Origin: an uncultured Oscillospiraceae bacterium
GTDB lineage: Bacteria > Bacillota > Clostridia > Oscillospirales > Acutalibacteraceae
Direction of reading: 5' to 3'
Length of the DNA: 38,146 nt
NCBI GenBank assembly: GCA_900543395.1
Contig: UQQT01000021.1
Coordinates: 1 to 38,146 of the forward strand
Made by a program: the position numbers and the translations under genes
Notes under the pieces: generated by a model
Database searches by the model: none
The model's input: the letters and a program-made list of their open reading frames with translations, nothing else
What the model was told of the DNA's origin: nothing
Part shown: positions 24,738 through 32,319 of the stretch, piece after piece
Layout: each line of letters begins with the position of its first letter
Position numbering within the stretch: the first letter of the stretch is position 1

Positions 24738-25285
24738 TACCTGACGTATTCCAGCCTGTCCTCGGCTCTCTCCTTCGGTTCGGGCGATTCGTCGGGATAT
24801 CCGACCGCAACGGCTATTAAAAAACGCCAGTCGGGATTTATGTTCATGCGTTCCTTCCACCTTCTGCCGTTTTCATGATTCATAAGCGCGCCGATACTGC
24901 CGATAATGCACGTCGCAAGACCGATGCTCTCGGCGGAAATCGCGATATTCTCCGTCATAAGTCCGCAGTCCGTCGCGCTGTCCGCTTCTGCGTAGATAAA
25001 AAGCACTGTCGGCGCGTTCTGATAAACGGGATTTTTATTCCAGCGGGTATACGCGGGCGTGTCCCATCCTACAAGGTCTTTGAAATCCTTATTGATTTCG
25101 TCGAGCATTTCCTTACTCTGAACTACCCTGATATGACACGGCTGTAAGTTTCTCGCGCTCGGTGCCCAAAGCCCGCATGTTAAAATCGTGTCAAGCTCGT
25201 CCTGTTTAATCTGTTCTTTTTTAAATTCGCGTACCGTACGTCTTTTTAAAATATTATCGACCGTTTCGTTATGTATAATGTTCAT
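24737..25285 (-). CDS. Nitroreductase family FMN-dependent oxidoreductase
   Basis: The 182-aa protein shows the family's N-terminal RRTVREFKKEQI (phosphate-binding arginines), APSARNLQPCHIRV for FMN binding, and the late GLATCIIGSIGALM and LIAVAVGYPDE segments. Such enzymes use NAD(P)H to reduce nitro groups, quinones or flavins; the natural substrate is unknown. It follows the HD nucleotidase after three bases and couples to the DUF1294 gene by TAATG. Confidence 0.9.
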   Translation of the reverse strand: MNIIHNETVDNILKRRTVREFKKEQIKQDELDTILTCGLWAPSARNLQPCHIRVVQSKEMLDEINKDFKDLVGWDTPAYTRWNKNPVYQNAPTVLFIYAEADSATDCGLMTENIAISAESIGLATCIIGSIGALMNHENGRRWKERMNINPDWRFLIAVAVGYPDESPEPKERAEDRLEYVR

Positions 25286-25288
25286 TTC

Positions 25289-25867
25289 TTACAACTGATC
25301 GAGCGTAAGCTCGTATCCCTTCATAAAATTTTTTATAAACTCGTCCGCCTCACGGCAGTTAAGCTTTTTAATAGCTTCTCTCGTCGATTCCTCGGCTTTT
25401 GAGAATTCCGAATTGCCCGCCTTGCGCTCCTCTACGCACTTAATCAGCGCGGAAATTTTATCGGCGGCCTTTACAAGCTTCCACAGCGCTTCGTCTTCAT
25501 CTGTTTTGAAAAACAGCGGTTCGAAATCCTCCCTCATATCCTCGGGCAGAGTCGAGATAAGCTTTTTGCACGCCGTCTCCTCGACCTTATCGTACGCCGT
25601 TTTTATATCGGAGTTATAATACTTCACGGGAGTTGGCATATCTCCCGTCAGAATCTCAGGCATATCGTGAAACAGTCCGAGAAGCGAGGCTCGTTCGGCG
25701 TTATAATTCATCGAAAAACGCCTGTTGCCTATAACCGCGAGAGCGTAGCTTATAGCCGCGGCCTCGTGCGAGTGCTGACTTAACGATTCCTCGTCGGTGT
25801 TTCTCATCAATGCCCATCTGTTTATATATTTCATCCTCGAAATAAACGGATAAAAGCTGTAATCCAT
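25289..25867 (-). CDS. HD-domain 5'-deoxynucleotidase, YfbR-like
   Basis: The 192-aa protein carries the HD metal-binding motifs of the YfbR group: SQHSHEAAAISYAL, LLGLFHDMPEILTGDMPTPVKY and KAADKISALIKC. YfbR hydrolyses deoxynucleoside 5'-monophosphates. I choose ATG 25867, preceded by AGGTG; in-frame GTG and ATG codons lie three and two codons earlier. A near-consensus promoter lies so close that the mRNA leader would be only about ten bases. It opens an operon with a nitroreductase and DUF1294 gene. Confidence 0.88.
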   Translation of the reverse strand: MDYSFYPFISRMKYINRWALMRNTDEESLSQHSHEAAAISYALAVIGNRRFSMNYNAERASLLGLFHDMPEILTGDMPTPVKYYNSDIKTAYDKVEETACKKLISTLPEDMREDFEPLFFKTDEDEALWKLVKAADKISALIKCVEERKAGNSEFSKAEESTREAIKKLNCREADEFIKNFMKGYELTLDQL

Positions 25868-25883
25868 TTTCATCACCTAATCA

Positions 25884-25912
25884 ATTATACATTATTATAT
25901 TTAAACTTGCAA
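25884..25912 (-). promoter_or_regulatory. Promoter of the HD nucleotidase operon
   Basis: On the minus strand TTGCAA (25912-25907) and consensus TATAAT (25889-25884) are separated by 17 bases. Transcription would begin near 25877, about ten bases before the ATG. Confidence 0.7.
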
Positions 25913-25936
25913 TAGATACAAAATTCATAAAATCAA

Positions 25937-25964
25937 TTGACATACTGTAAAATTTTGATACAAT
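25937..25964 (+). promoter_or_regulatory. Promoter of the sigma-factor operon
   Basis: Consensus TTGACA (25937-25942), a 16-base spacer and TACAAT (25959-25964). Transcription would start near 25971, leaving a leader of almost 120 bases. The promoter is of housekeeping type and diverges from that of the HD operon. Confidence 0.75.
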
Positions 25965-26017
25965 ACTTATATATTCGATAAGAAGATTAAAAATTTTTTA
26001 AAAAAGTGAGAACTTTT

Positions 26018-26067
26018 GACCTCTTCGGGGTACTAATAAGTGAAGTAAGAAAAACATTTTTTCTTAC
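26018..26067 (+). promoter_or_regulatory. Two leader hairpins upstream of the sigma factor
   Basis: A short stem ACCTC/GGGGT (26019-26031) is followed by a 10-bp perfect stem GTAAGAAAAA/TTTTTCTTAC with a three-base loop (26045-26067). The second ends eight bases before the AGGACGG ribosome site (26075-26081). The structure could control access to the start codon or act as an attenuator; no known riboswitch pattern was recognised. Confidence 0.5.
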
Positions 26068-26089
26068 CTCTCATAGGACGGATATCACT

Positions 26090-26629
26090 ATGACGGCAGA
26101 CGAAAAAGCATACGCCCGATTTCTGTCGGGCGACGAGGCGGGACTTACGGAGCTTATCGAAATCTACCGAAAACCGCTGTCCGACTTTATAAACGCGTAT
26201 ATAAAGGACGAACACGATTCGCAGGATATCATGCTCGACGTATTTGTCGATCTCGTAAGAAAAAACCGTTTTCGCGGAGAGTCATCTCTGAAAACGTACC
26301 TGTTCGCAGTCGCGAGAAATAAGGCGTTAAAGCATATTTCGCGAAAAAAGGCGCAGACGATTGAGTTTGAACAGGCGCAGAACTACATACCGCTTGCCGC
26401 GGACGCAGACGCTCAGCTTATTTCCGAGGAGGAAAGACAGGCTGTCCGCAGTGCCGTGCGCTCTTTAAAGCCCGAATACCGGGAAGCGATTCATTTAATT
26501 TACTTCGAGGATATGACATACGAGCAGGCGGCCGCCGTCATAAAAAAAAGCAAAAAGCAGATATCCAACTATGTGTTCAGGGCAAAACAACAGCTCAGGG
26601 AAATTCTCAAAGAGGAGGCGGGACAATGA
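26090..26629 (+). CDS. ECF-like sigma-70 family RNA polymerase sigma factor
   Basis: The 179-aa protein has only regions 2 and 4. Region 2 covers about 15-85 (LTELIEIYRKPLSDFINAYI, DIMLDVFVDLVRK, SSLKTYLFAVARNKALKHI), and region 4 about 115-170 (LKPEYREAIHLIYFEDMTYEQAAAVIKKSKKQISNYVFRAKQQLREIL). ATG 26090 is chosen from domain start and the upstream AGGACGG; an earlier in-frame start would add 28 residues encoded by the hairpin leader. Its stop overlaps the next start (ATGA), which encodes a single-pass membrane protein, the usual arrangement of an ECF sigma with its anti-sigma. The two dockerin genes downstream are likely targets or companions. Confidence 0.9.
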   Translation: MTADEKAYARFLSGDEAGLTELIEIYRKPLSDFINAYIKDEHDSQDIMLDVFVDLVRKNRFRGESSLKTYLFAVARNKALKHISRKKAQTIEFEQAQNYIPLAADADAQLISEEERQAVRSAVRSLKPEYREAIHLIYFEDMTYEQAAAVIKKSKKQISNYVFRAKQQLREILKEEAGQ

Positions 26630-27606
26630 CAAGCGAGGAAATGAAAAACGAAGTGCTGTCAAGAGCGGCGGCACTCGATAAGGCGAGAAGCAGGAGAATA
26701 AAAACGGCTGCGGCGACAGCCGTGTGCGCGATTATAATCTGCGCCGCTGTCATACCGGTATTCAAAACGAGCAAACCGGGCTCCGCATCACCCTCCGCTC
26801 AGACCGCCGTACGTAATGCAGGTACCGCGCCCGCAGGTAACACGGACGAAACAACCGTCCGGGTTACGATATCAGCACCCGCGGGACAGACCGGACATAC
26901 GGCGGACAGCTCCTCCGCTCCGCTCGGCTCCCCCTCTTCGGGAACGTCCGAAAAAAATGCTGTTTCTCCGAACACTGCCGTCCCGGGCGAACAGACAACA
27001 AAGAAAAACGAGCCGTCGACAAGGGAAAACGAGCCGACGACGAAAAAAAACGATTCCAAGCCCTCGGAAAAACCGGAAACTACAAAAAAAGCATGCGAGG
27101 CAACAGCCGAACCTGACAGGGATAACAATTCGGTATCCGATTCAAAGCCGCCTGTTCTCCACGCAACCGAGCAGGCAACTGTCCGCCCGGCGCCGACACG
27201 CCCCGATTCGGGCACCGATTCACCCGCCGACCGCGGTTGGATTGCGGAGGACAACAAGGTTGAATTAAGCTATGAATCCGTTGAGAACATTGTTAAAAAC
27301 AAATGGAGCTACCATATAAAATCGGTAGAATACAATTCGGATTTGAAAATGTTCAAATTCCCGTCGGTCACCCCGGTTTTCGGATGGATTGAAACAGGCG
27401 GAAAATCCTATTTCTTCTATGCGGAGTCATATTCACCGATAGAACACGACGGCGAATATCTCGGAAAAGTAAGCGATTTAAGAACAAGTCTGCCTATTCT
27501 GAATTCGTATAAAGTCTACCGTTTCTCCGGCATTAAGGGTGAAAATCGGGATATGATACTCGTCACGGATTCGGAAAGATATTTCGTTTTTGCCGAAGCC
27601 GGCTGA
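26626..27606 (+). CDS. Single-pass membrane protein with long Thr/Pro/Lys/Glu linker, putative anti-sigma/sensor
   Basis: The 326-aa protein has a short cytoplasmic N-terminus (1-26, MTSEEMKNEVLSRAAALDK), one membrane helix (about 27-46), a low-complexity extracellular linker (about 50-215) with degenerate repeats TTKKNE, STRENE, TTKKND, and a compact C-terminal domain (about 215-326) with KFPSVTPVFGWIETGGKSYFF and YLGKVSDLRTS. The topology, AGGAGG site and ATGA overlap with the sigma gene point to an anti-sigma or co-sensor that reads an extracellular cue with the C-terminal domain. The N-terminus is too short for a zinc anti-sigma domain and no HxxxCxxC motif is present, so the anti-sigma role is inference. 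Confidence 0.7.
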   Translation: MTSEEMKNEVLSRAAALDKARSRRIKTAAATAVCAIIICAAVIPVFKTSKPGSASPSAQTAVRNAGTAPAGNTDETTVRVTISAPAGQTGHTADSSSAPLGSPSSGTSEKNAVSPNTAVPGEQTTKKNEPSTRENEPTTKKNDSKPSEKPETTKKACEATAEPDRDNNSVSDSKPPVLHATEQATVRPAPTRPDSGTDSPADRGWIAEDNKVELSYESVENIVKNKWSYHIKSVEYNSDLKMFKFPSVTPVFGWIETGGKSYFFYAESYSPIEHDGEYLGKVSDLRTSLPILNSYKVYRFSGIKGENRDMILVTDSERYFVFAEAG

Positions 27607-27660
27607 TATATCCTGCAAAGAACGACAAGGTAACGTTTTGCCCCCTCTTTCCTTTTCTGT

Positions 27661-27697
27661 GCTCCGCCGTAATTTACGCGTTTTTACGGCGGAGTAC
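27661..27697 (+). promoter_or_regulatory. Strong intergenic hairpin without U-tract
   Basis: CTCCGCCGTAA (27662-27672) and TTACGGCGGAG (27684-27694) form an 11-bp perfect stem with an 11-base loop in the 137-base gap between the membrane-protein gene and the first dockerin gene. It is not followed by a run of T (TACCCCCG), so it is more likely an RNA-processing or stability element, or a partial terminator, than a full stop. Confidence 0.6.
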
Positions 27698-27743
27698 CCC
27701 CGAAAACATTACCGATTATAATTAAGAAAGGAATGTACATGTC

Positions 27744-29084
27744 ATGTTTAAAAAGTTTTATTCACACCTCATATCTTTATTTACGACAATATGCGTCGTG
27801 CTGACATCGGCAGTAACCGTATCGGCACTTCCGCCGGCGGAATCACCGTCCGTACTTTCAAAAGGAACCGACGTTGTACCCGTCGGCGAGGAAATAGAAT
27901 TTAAAACCGCGGTTCAGACGATGAACGTTTACGACATATCGGATTCTCAGACAAGCGGATACAAGGTTTTAATAAGAAGTTTGGATGCACTTAACGAATT
28001 CGTAAACAAAACGGGCATCGACGACGAAATTTATATAAAACAGTACACTCAGAGCTTTTTTGAAACGAACGCTCTTATTATAACATATCAAATCTGCCCC
28101 GGCGGAGGAGATTCATTCACATTAAACAAAATAGTAAAAACCTCGGACAATACGCTTGCCCTCGACATTTCATTCAATACCCACGACGGCGGAAAAACAA
28201 TGGTTGTCTCCTATCAGCTCGGCGTTTATGAAGTCGCTCTCTCCGACGTCGGAGAAATAACTTCTCTTACGGACTACACTCAGCCCACGCTCGAAGAAAA
28301 CAAATTCGATTTTTCATTTAAACTTGAAAATCCGTGCTATTTTACAACAAACTACGACGACACACTGTCACTGTTTAAGCAGATAGATTCTAACTTTCTT
28401 AGAGTAAAATACGCCGACAAGTTAACCGTCATAAGAGACGGCAAAGTAATAAACGCAAAAAACGAAGAGGGAAATTACAAATATTTCATCTTAAAATCGT
28501 ACGATATTCTCCAGTTTAAAAATTCAGACGGCATAATCTGTGCATCATACGTTGTAATCTGCCCCGGCGACATAAATTCCGACGGTAAGGTTTCGGCTTC
28601 GGATGCCCGCGAGGCACTGAGAGCCGCCGCAAAAATCGAAACATATAATTATTACGAACGCCTCGCGATGACTAAGGACGGCAGAGAATACTTAAAACTT
28701 TCCGTATCCGATGCACGTTCGCTTCTGCGCATAGCGTCAAGACTCGAAACCGCCCCCGGCAGAAGAATATACACATATGAAAACGAACCGTATATCGTCG
28801 AGGATTTTGCGGATTCATGCGCCGTCAAGTGGATAGCGTCGGCAAGCGACAGCGTTCACGTAAAAATCGAGCAGGAATACATCCCCCGACCCGACGATTA
28901 TGAAATAGTCCCCGGCAACGCGCCCCGCAGCAATTTCATAATCACACCCGACCGGACGGGCACGTACGTTATAACCATGACGTACAGAAATCCGTGGGAA
29001 AAAGGAGATATATACGAACAGTTCACGTTCACGCTCAAAGTTTTGAAGAGAGACAAATCGACAGAGGTGTATGAAAAATTATGA
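27744..29084 (+). CDS. Secreted dockerin protein with C-terminal chagasin-like protease-inhibitor domain
   Basis: The 446-aa protein has a signal peptide (1-28, ending TVSA). An N-terminal domain (about 55-175) resembles PrcB_C-type beta domains (FFETNALIITYQICPGGGDSF). A linker domain (about 190-272) precedes a type-I dockerin at 275-336: first loop GDINSDGKVSASDAREALRAAA, second repeat degenerate (TKDGREYLKLSVSDARSLLRIAS). The C-terminal domain (about 345-435) ends in the pattern TGTYVITMTYRNPWEKGD, close to the YxRPWE loop of chagasin/I42 inhibitors of papain-type proteases. The protein would be exported and held on a cohesin scaffold. It overlaps the next paralogue by four bases. Inhibitor identity is moderate, dockerin firm. 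Confidence 0.82.
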   Translation: MFKKFYSHLISLFTTICVVLTSAVTVSALPPAESPSVLSKGTDVVPVGEEIEFKTAVQTMNVYDISDSQTSGYKVLIRSLDALNEFVNKTGIDDEIYIKQYTQSFFETNALIITYQICPGGGDSFTLNKIVKTSDNTLALDISFNTHDGGKTMVVSYQLGVYEVALSDVGEITSLTDYTQPTLEENKFDFSFKLENPCYFTTNYDDTLSLFKQIDSNFLRVKYADKLTVIRDGKVINAKNEEGNYKYFILKSYDILQFKNSDGIICASYVVICPGDINSDGKVSASDAREALRAAAKIETYNYYERLAMTKDGREYLKLSVSDARSLLRIASRLETAPGRRIYTYENEPYIVEDFADSCAVKWIASASDSVHVKIEQEYIPRPDDYEIVPGNAPRSNFIITPDRTGTYVITMTYRNPWEKGDIYEQFTFTLKVLKRDKSTEVYEKL

Positions 29085-30394
29085 CGATTAAAAAAACGCA
29101 CGGTATTTTATGTGCATTGCTCGCCGTAATACTTTCTCTGTCCCTTACGATTCCCGTATTCGCCGAAAAAAAAGAAAATGACAAGAAAACCGTTCCGTTT
29201 AAAATCGCCGCAGAGACTCATTACTTCAGAAACAGACCCGAAGGTGCTTCGTATCCTGCGTCGAGCGGACTCATAACGACGTTTGACGGCTTTAGAGAAT
29301 ACTGGACGTTTCTCGACGATTATCAAAAAAAGTTCTGTGTAAAATACTATAACGACAAAGAGTATTTTGACAACGGAGGCGCGCTGATACTGGTTTTCGG
29401 CGATTCATACATAATGGGTTCGACATTGAATATAAAATCCGTCACGATATCCGAGGATAAAATTCTGCTTGTCAACATAACGAGAACAAGACCGAAAACA
29501 TTCGTTTATACTTTGAGCGTTAATACGGTTTCCGTACTCGAAATAAAACAAAGCGACGTTTCCGGCGTTTCTATTATAAGAACGCGGATAGCCGAGGATA
29601 TTGAACCGGGAAAAGAAACAACGAAACCCTCTTCCGGCGATAATAATGAATTGCCCCCTGCGTCTAATGATAATATTGAAATCAAAAAGGGCGATTACGG
29701 ATCGCTTACATCATACAGAGGCTTTACGCTGAATGAATTAAAAAAGATGTATAAAATCCCGGGCGAAATAAGGGCGTTCGATAATGAATTCATCCCGATA
29801 ACGGACGATAACGCGGTTTTAAAAACGGGAGACATCATACAGCTCCTTAATAAAAAAGGAATCGTCACAACCGCTTATTATATCGCAAGGAAAGGCGACG
29901 TAAACTCCGACGGCAAAATAACCGCCGCCGACGCGCGGGAGATATTGAGAGCCTCGGCAAAGTTTACGTATTTTAACTGCGCGCAAACCGACGCGTCGCA
30001 CAGTCTGAACGGTTATTCTTCCAATAAAGAAGCAACTGTTCAGGAAGCACGGTATCTGTTAAGAGTCGCGGCGGGACTCGATGCTTTAAACGTCGGCAAA
30101 AATGCACGCGGTTTAACCGCCGTCCGTGACGGCTCAAATCTCGAAATGAAAGGCTTTTTCTGCGATGAAAACGCAGAGTGGAATATAACCGCAAACATTG
30201 ACGGCAAAGAATACGGCTGCGTTACACATTCGGACGAAATTATAAAAAATTCGGACGGCAACAATACGAATTCATACATGAGAACGTTCACGTTCGACCC
30301 CGAAGTCCCCGGTCTTTATGAAATAATCGGCGAACTTAAAGGTTCGGACGGCAGAATTAAAGAGACATATAAATTCAGCATAGAAGTCAGTTAA
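29081..30394 (+). CDS. Secreted dockerin protein, paralogue of the preceding gene
   Basis: The 437-aa protein repeats the layout of its neighbour: a signal peptide (1-28, ending PVFA), a PrcB_C-like N-domain (about 42-165, FDNGGALILVFGDSYIMGS), a Pro/Ser/Asn linker (about 172-197), a small beta domain (about 198-270), and a dockerin at 271-333. The dockerin has first loop GDVNSDGKITAADAREILRASA and a degenerate second repeat ending QEARYLLRVAAGLD. The C-terminal beta domain (about 345-437, DPEVPGLYEIIGELKGSDGR) sits where the neighbour has its chagasin-like domain but lacks the RNPWE loop, so it is probably a divergent, non-inhibitory or differently specific relative. ATGA overlap implies co-translation. 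Confidence 0.82.
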   Translation: MTIKKTHGILCALLAVILSLSLTIPVFAEKKENDKKTVPFKIAAETHYFRNRPEGASYPASSGLITTFDGFREYWTFLDDYQKKFCVKYYNDKEYFDNGGALILVFGDSYIMGSTLNIKSVTISEDKILLVNITRTRPKTFVYTLSVNTVSVLEIKQSDVSGVSIIRTRIAEDIEPGKETTKPSSGDNNELPPASNDNIEIKKGDYGSLTSYRGFTLNELKKMYKIPGEIRAFDNEFIPITDDNAVLKTGDIIQLLNKKGIVTTAYYIARKGDVNSDGKITAADAREILRASAKFTYFNCAQTDASHSLNGYSSNKEATVQEARYLLRVAAGLDALNVGKNARGLTAVRDGSNLEMKGFFCDENAEWNITANIDGKEYGCVTHSDEIIKNSDGNNTNSYMRTFTFDPEVPGLYEIIGELKGSDGRIKETYKFSIEVS

Positions 30395-30450
30395 CTTATA
30401 AAAATTCATAACGATTTTTCCGACACGCTTAACATATTTCCTCCATGAGG

Positions 30451-30480
30451 AAGCCCGAGCTTAAAAACTCGGGCTTTACT
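30451..30480 (+). terminator. Terminator after the dockerin operon
   Basis: AAGCCCGAG (30451-30459) and CTCGGGCTT (30468-30476) form a 9-bp perfect stem, about 55 bases after the last dockerin stop. The U-tract is short (TTTACTCTT), so efficiency is uncertain. Confidence 0.7.
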
Positions 30481-30510
30481 CTTGTATCACCGCAGTGATA
30501 TAAATAAGCC

Positions 30511-30558
30511 GCAAAAAAGCGGACAATAAACGTGTTTGTTTACTGTCCGCTTTAACTT
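30511..30558 (-). terminator. Terminator after fhs
   Basis: AAAGCGGACAATAAAC (30516-30531) and GTTTACTGTCCGCTTT (30538-30553) form a 16-bp stem with one mismatch. On the minus strand it runs into TTTTTT, 37 bases after the fhs stop. T-rich sequence on the plus side (TTTATTTTTT) may make it work in both directions. Confidence 0.85.
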
Positions 30559-30589
30559 TATTTTTTATACTTAGAATCGTCCCGATATA

Positions 30590-32266
30590 TCAGAACAATC
30601 CCGATATCTTACCGTTTTCGTCCACGTCGATATTTTCCGCGGCGGGCTTTTTCGGCAGCCCCGGCATCGTCATGATATCGCCCGTCAGCACGACTATGAA
30701 TCCCGCGCCGGCGGAAACCTTGACGTTTCTGACGGTCACGGTAAAGCCCTCGGGCGCGCCGAGTAAAGACGGGTCGTCCGAAAAGCTGTACTGCGTTTTT
30801 GCCATGCACACGGGCAGGTTCGCAAAGCCTGATTTCGTCAGAGAATCTATCTGTTTTTGTGCGTTTTTCGTAAACGCGACGTCCTTTCCGCCGTAAATTT
30901 TCGTTACGACGGCTTTTATTTTATCCTCAATGCTTAAATCAAGCTCGTACGAATATCTGAAATCGCCTTTTTCCTCCCGGCAGAGTCTGACGACTTCTCT
31001 TGCAAGAGCTTCTCCGCCCCTGCCTCCGTCCGCCCAGACGGTCGAAAGCTCTACGTTTACGCCGAGTTCACGGCATTTTTCGATTACAAGATTAATTTCC
31101 GCGTCGGTGTCTGTCGGGAATTTATTTACAGCGACAACGCAGGGTAAGCGGTAGACGTTTTTAATATTCGAAACGTGTCTTAACAGGTTCGGAATACCCT
31201 TTTCGAGCGCGGTCAGATCCTCTTTTCCGAGCTCGTTTTTGGCAAGTCCGCCGTGCATTTTAAGCGCGCGTACAGTCGCAACGACTACGACCGCATCGGG
31301 CTTTAACGAAGATACTCTGCATTTTATATCAAGGAATTTTTCCGCGCCGAGATCCGCGCCGAAGCCGGCTTCGGTTACCGTATATTCGCACGAATGCATG
31401 GCGCACCTCGTCGCAAGCACGGAGTTACAGCCGTGCGCGATATTCGCAAACGGTCCGCCGTGAACAAACGCGGGAGTACCCTCCAGGGTCTGAACGAGGT
31501 TCGGCTTTACAGCGTCCTTTAACAGCGCGGTCATTGCTCCGACGGCCTTCAGGTCGCCTGCGGTTACGGGCTTATCGTCGTACGTATAGCCGACTATTAT
31601 TTTCGATAATCTGTTTTTAAGGTCTGTTATGTCCGTCGAAAGACAGAACACAGCCATTATTTCGGAAGCAACGGTTATGTCGAAGCCGTCCTCTCTCGGA
31701 ACGCCGTCGGTCTTACCGCCCAAGCCGTCCGTTATACGCCTGAGCTGTCTGTCGTTCATGTCGACGCACCGTCTCCACGTGATTTTGCGAACGTCTATTC
31801 CGAGCGCGTTTCCCTGATGAATATGATTATCAAGCATGGCGGCTAAAAGATTGTTCGCCGCGCCGATTGCGTGGAAATCGCCGGTAAAATGTAAATTAAT
31901 ATCCTCCATCGGGACAACCTGCGCGTATCCGCCCCCCGCGGCACCGCCCTTTATTCCGAATACGGGGCCTAATGACGGCTCTCTCAAAGCGGCGGCGGAG
32001 TCCTTACCGATACGGCGAAGCGCGTCCGCAAGTCCGACTGTCGTTGTTGTCTTGCCCTCGCCGGCAGGGGTGGGGGTTATCGCCGTGACGAGTATTAATT
32101 TAGGATTTTCGACGCCTTTTTCATTGAGTACGGAACAGTCGATTTTCGCCTTGTAACGTCCGTACTGCTCAACGTATTTTTCGTCAATATGCGCGCGCGA
32201 AGCAATGTTCATTATGAATTCGGGAGTGTGCTCCTGCGCAATTTCGATATCTGTCTTATAATTCAT
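30590..32266 (-). CDS. fhs: Formate--tetrahydrofolate ligase
   Basis: The 558-aa enzyme (family about 556) has the ATP-binding TPTPAGEGKTTTTVGL near 63-78, REPSLGPVFGIKGGAAGGGYAQVVPMEDINLHFTGD in outline, and EAGFGADLGAEKFLDIKCR. It makes 10-formyl-tetrahydrofolate from formate, ATP and THF for purine synthesis or one-carbon flow in anaerobes. ATG 32266 is chosen with GGAGGA upstream; an earlier in-frame start lacks a ribosome site. It lies 52 bases after guaB on the same strand, so both may be one transcript serving purine metabolism. Confidence 0.97.
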   Translation of the reverse strand: MNYKTDIEIAQEHTPEFIMNIASRAHIDEKYVEQYGRYKAKIDCSVLNEKGVENPKLILVTAITPTPAGEGKTTTTVGLADALRRIGKDSAAALREPSLGPVFGIKGGAAGGGYAQVVPMEDINLHFTGDFHAIGAANNLLAAMLDNHIHQGNALGIDVRKITWRRCVDMNDRQLRRITDGLGGKTDGVPREDGFDITVASEIMAVFCLSTDITDLKNRLSKIIVGYTYDDKPVTAGDLKAVGAMTALLKDAVKPNLVQTLEGTPAFVHGGPFANIAHGCNSVLATRCAMHSCEYTVTEAGFGADLGAEKFLDIKCRVSSLKPDAVVVVATVRALKMHGGLAKNELGKEDLTALEKGIPNLLRHVSNIKNVYRLPCVVAVNKFPTDTDAEINLVIEKCRELGVNVELSTVWADGGRGGEALAREVVRLCREEKGDFRYSYELDLSIEDKIKAVVTKIYGGKDVAFTKNAQKQIDSLTKSGFANLPVCMAKTQYSFSDDPSLLGAPEGFTVTVRNVKVSAGAGFIVVLTGDIMTMPGLPKKPAAENIDVDENGKISGLF

Positions 32267-32280
32267 AAAATCCTCCGGAA

Positions 32281-32319
32281 AACAATAATTTATCTCGTGC
32301 AACGCTATAAATTATTGTT
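32281..32319 (-). promoter_or_regulatory. Perfect 13-bp inverted repeat between guaB and fhs
   Basis: AACAATAATTTAT (32281-32293) and ATAAATTATTGTT (32307-32319) are perfect inverted copies with a 13-base spacer, overlapping the guaB stop codon and ending 15 bases upstream of the fhs ATG. It could be an operator or an mRNA hairpin. It is not GC-rich enough to look like a terminator. Confidence 0.55.

Noticed and set aside
26799..27268. Open frames on both strands over the sensor-protein linker
   Set aside because: They arise from the low-complexity Thr/Pro/Lys/Glu linker and lack starts with ribosome sites; the overlapping annotated gene is coupled to the sigma gene.
27661..27697. Classical rho-independent terminator splitting the sigma operon
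   Set aside because: The stem is strong but there is no T-run on either strand after it, so it is listed as a regulatory hairpin.
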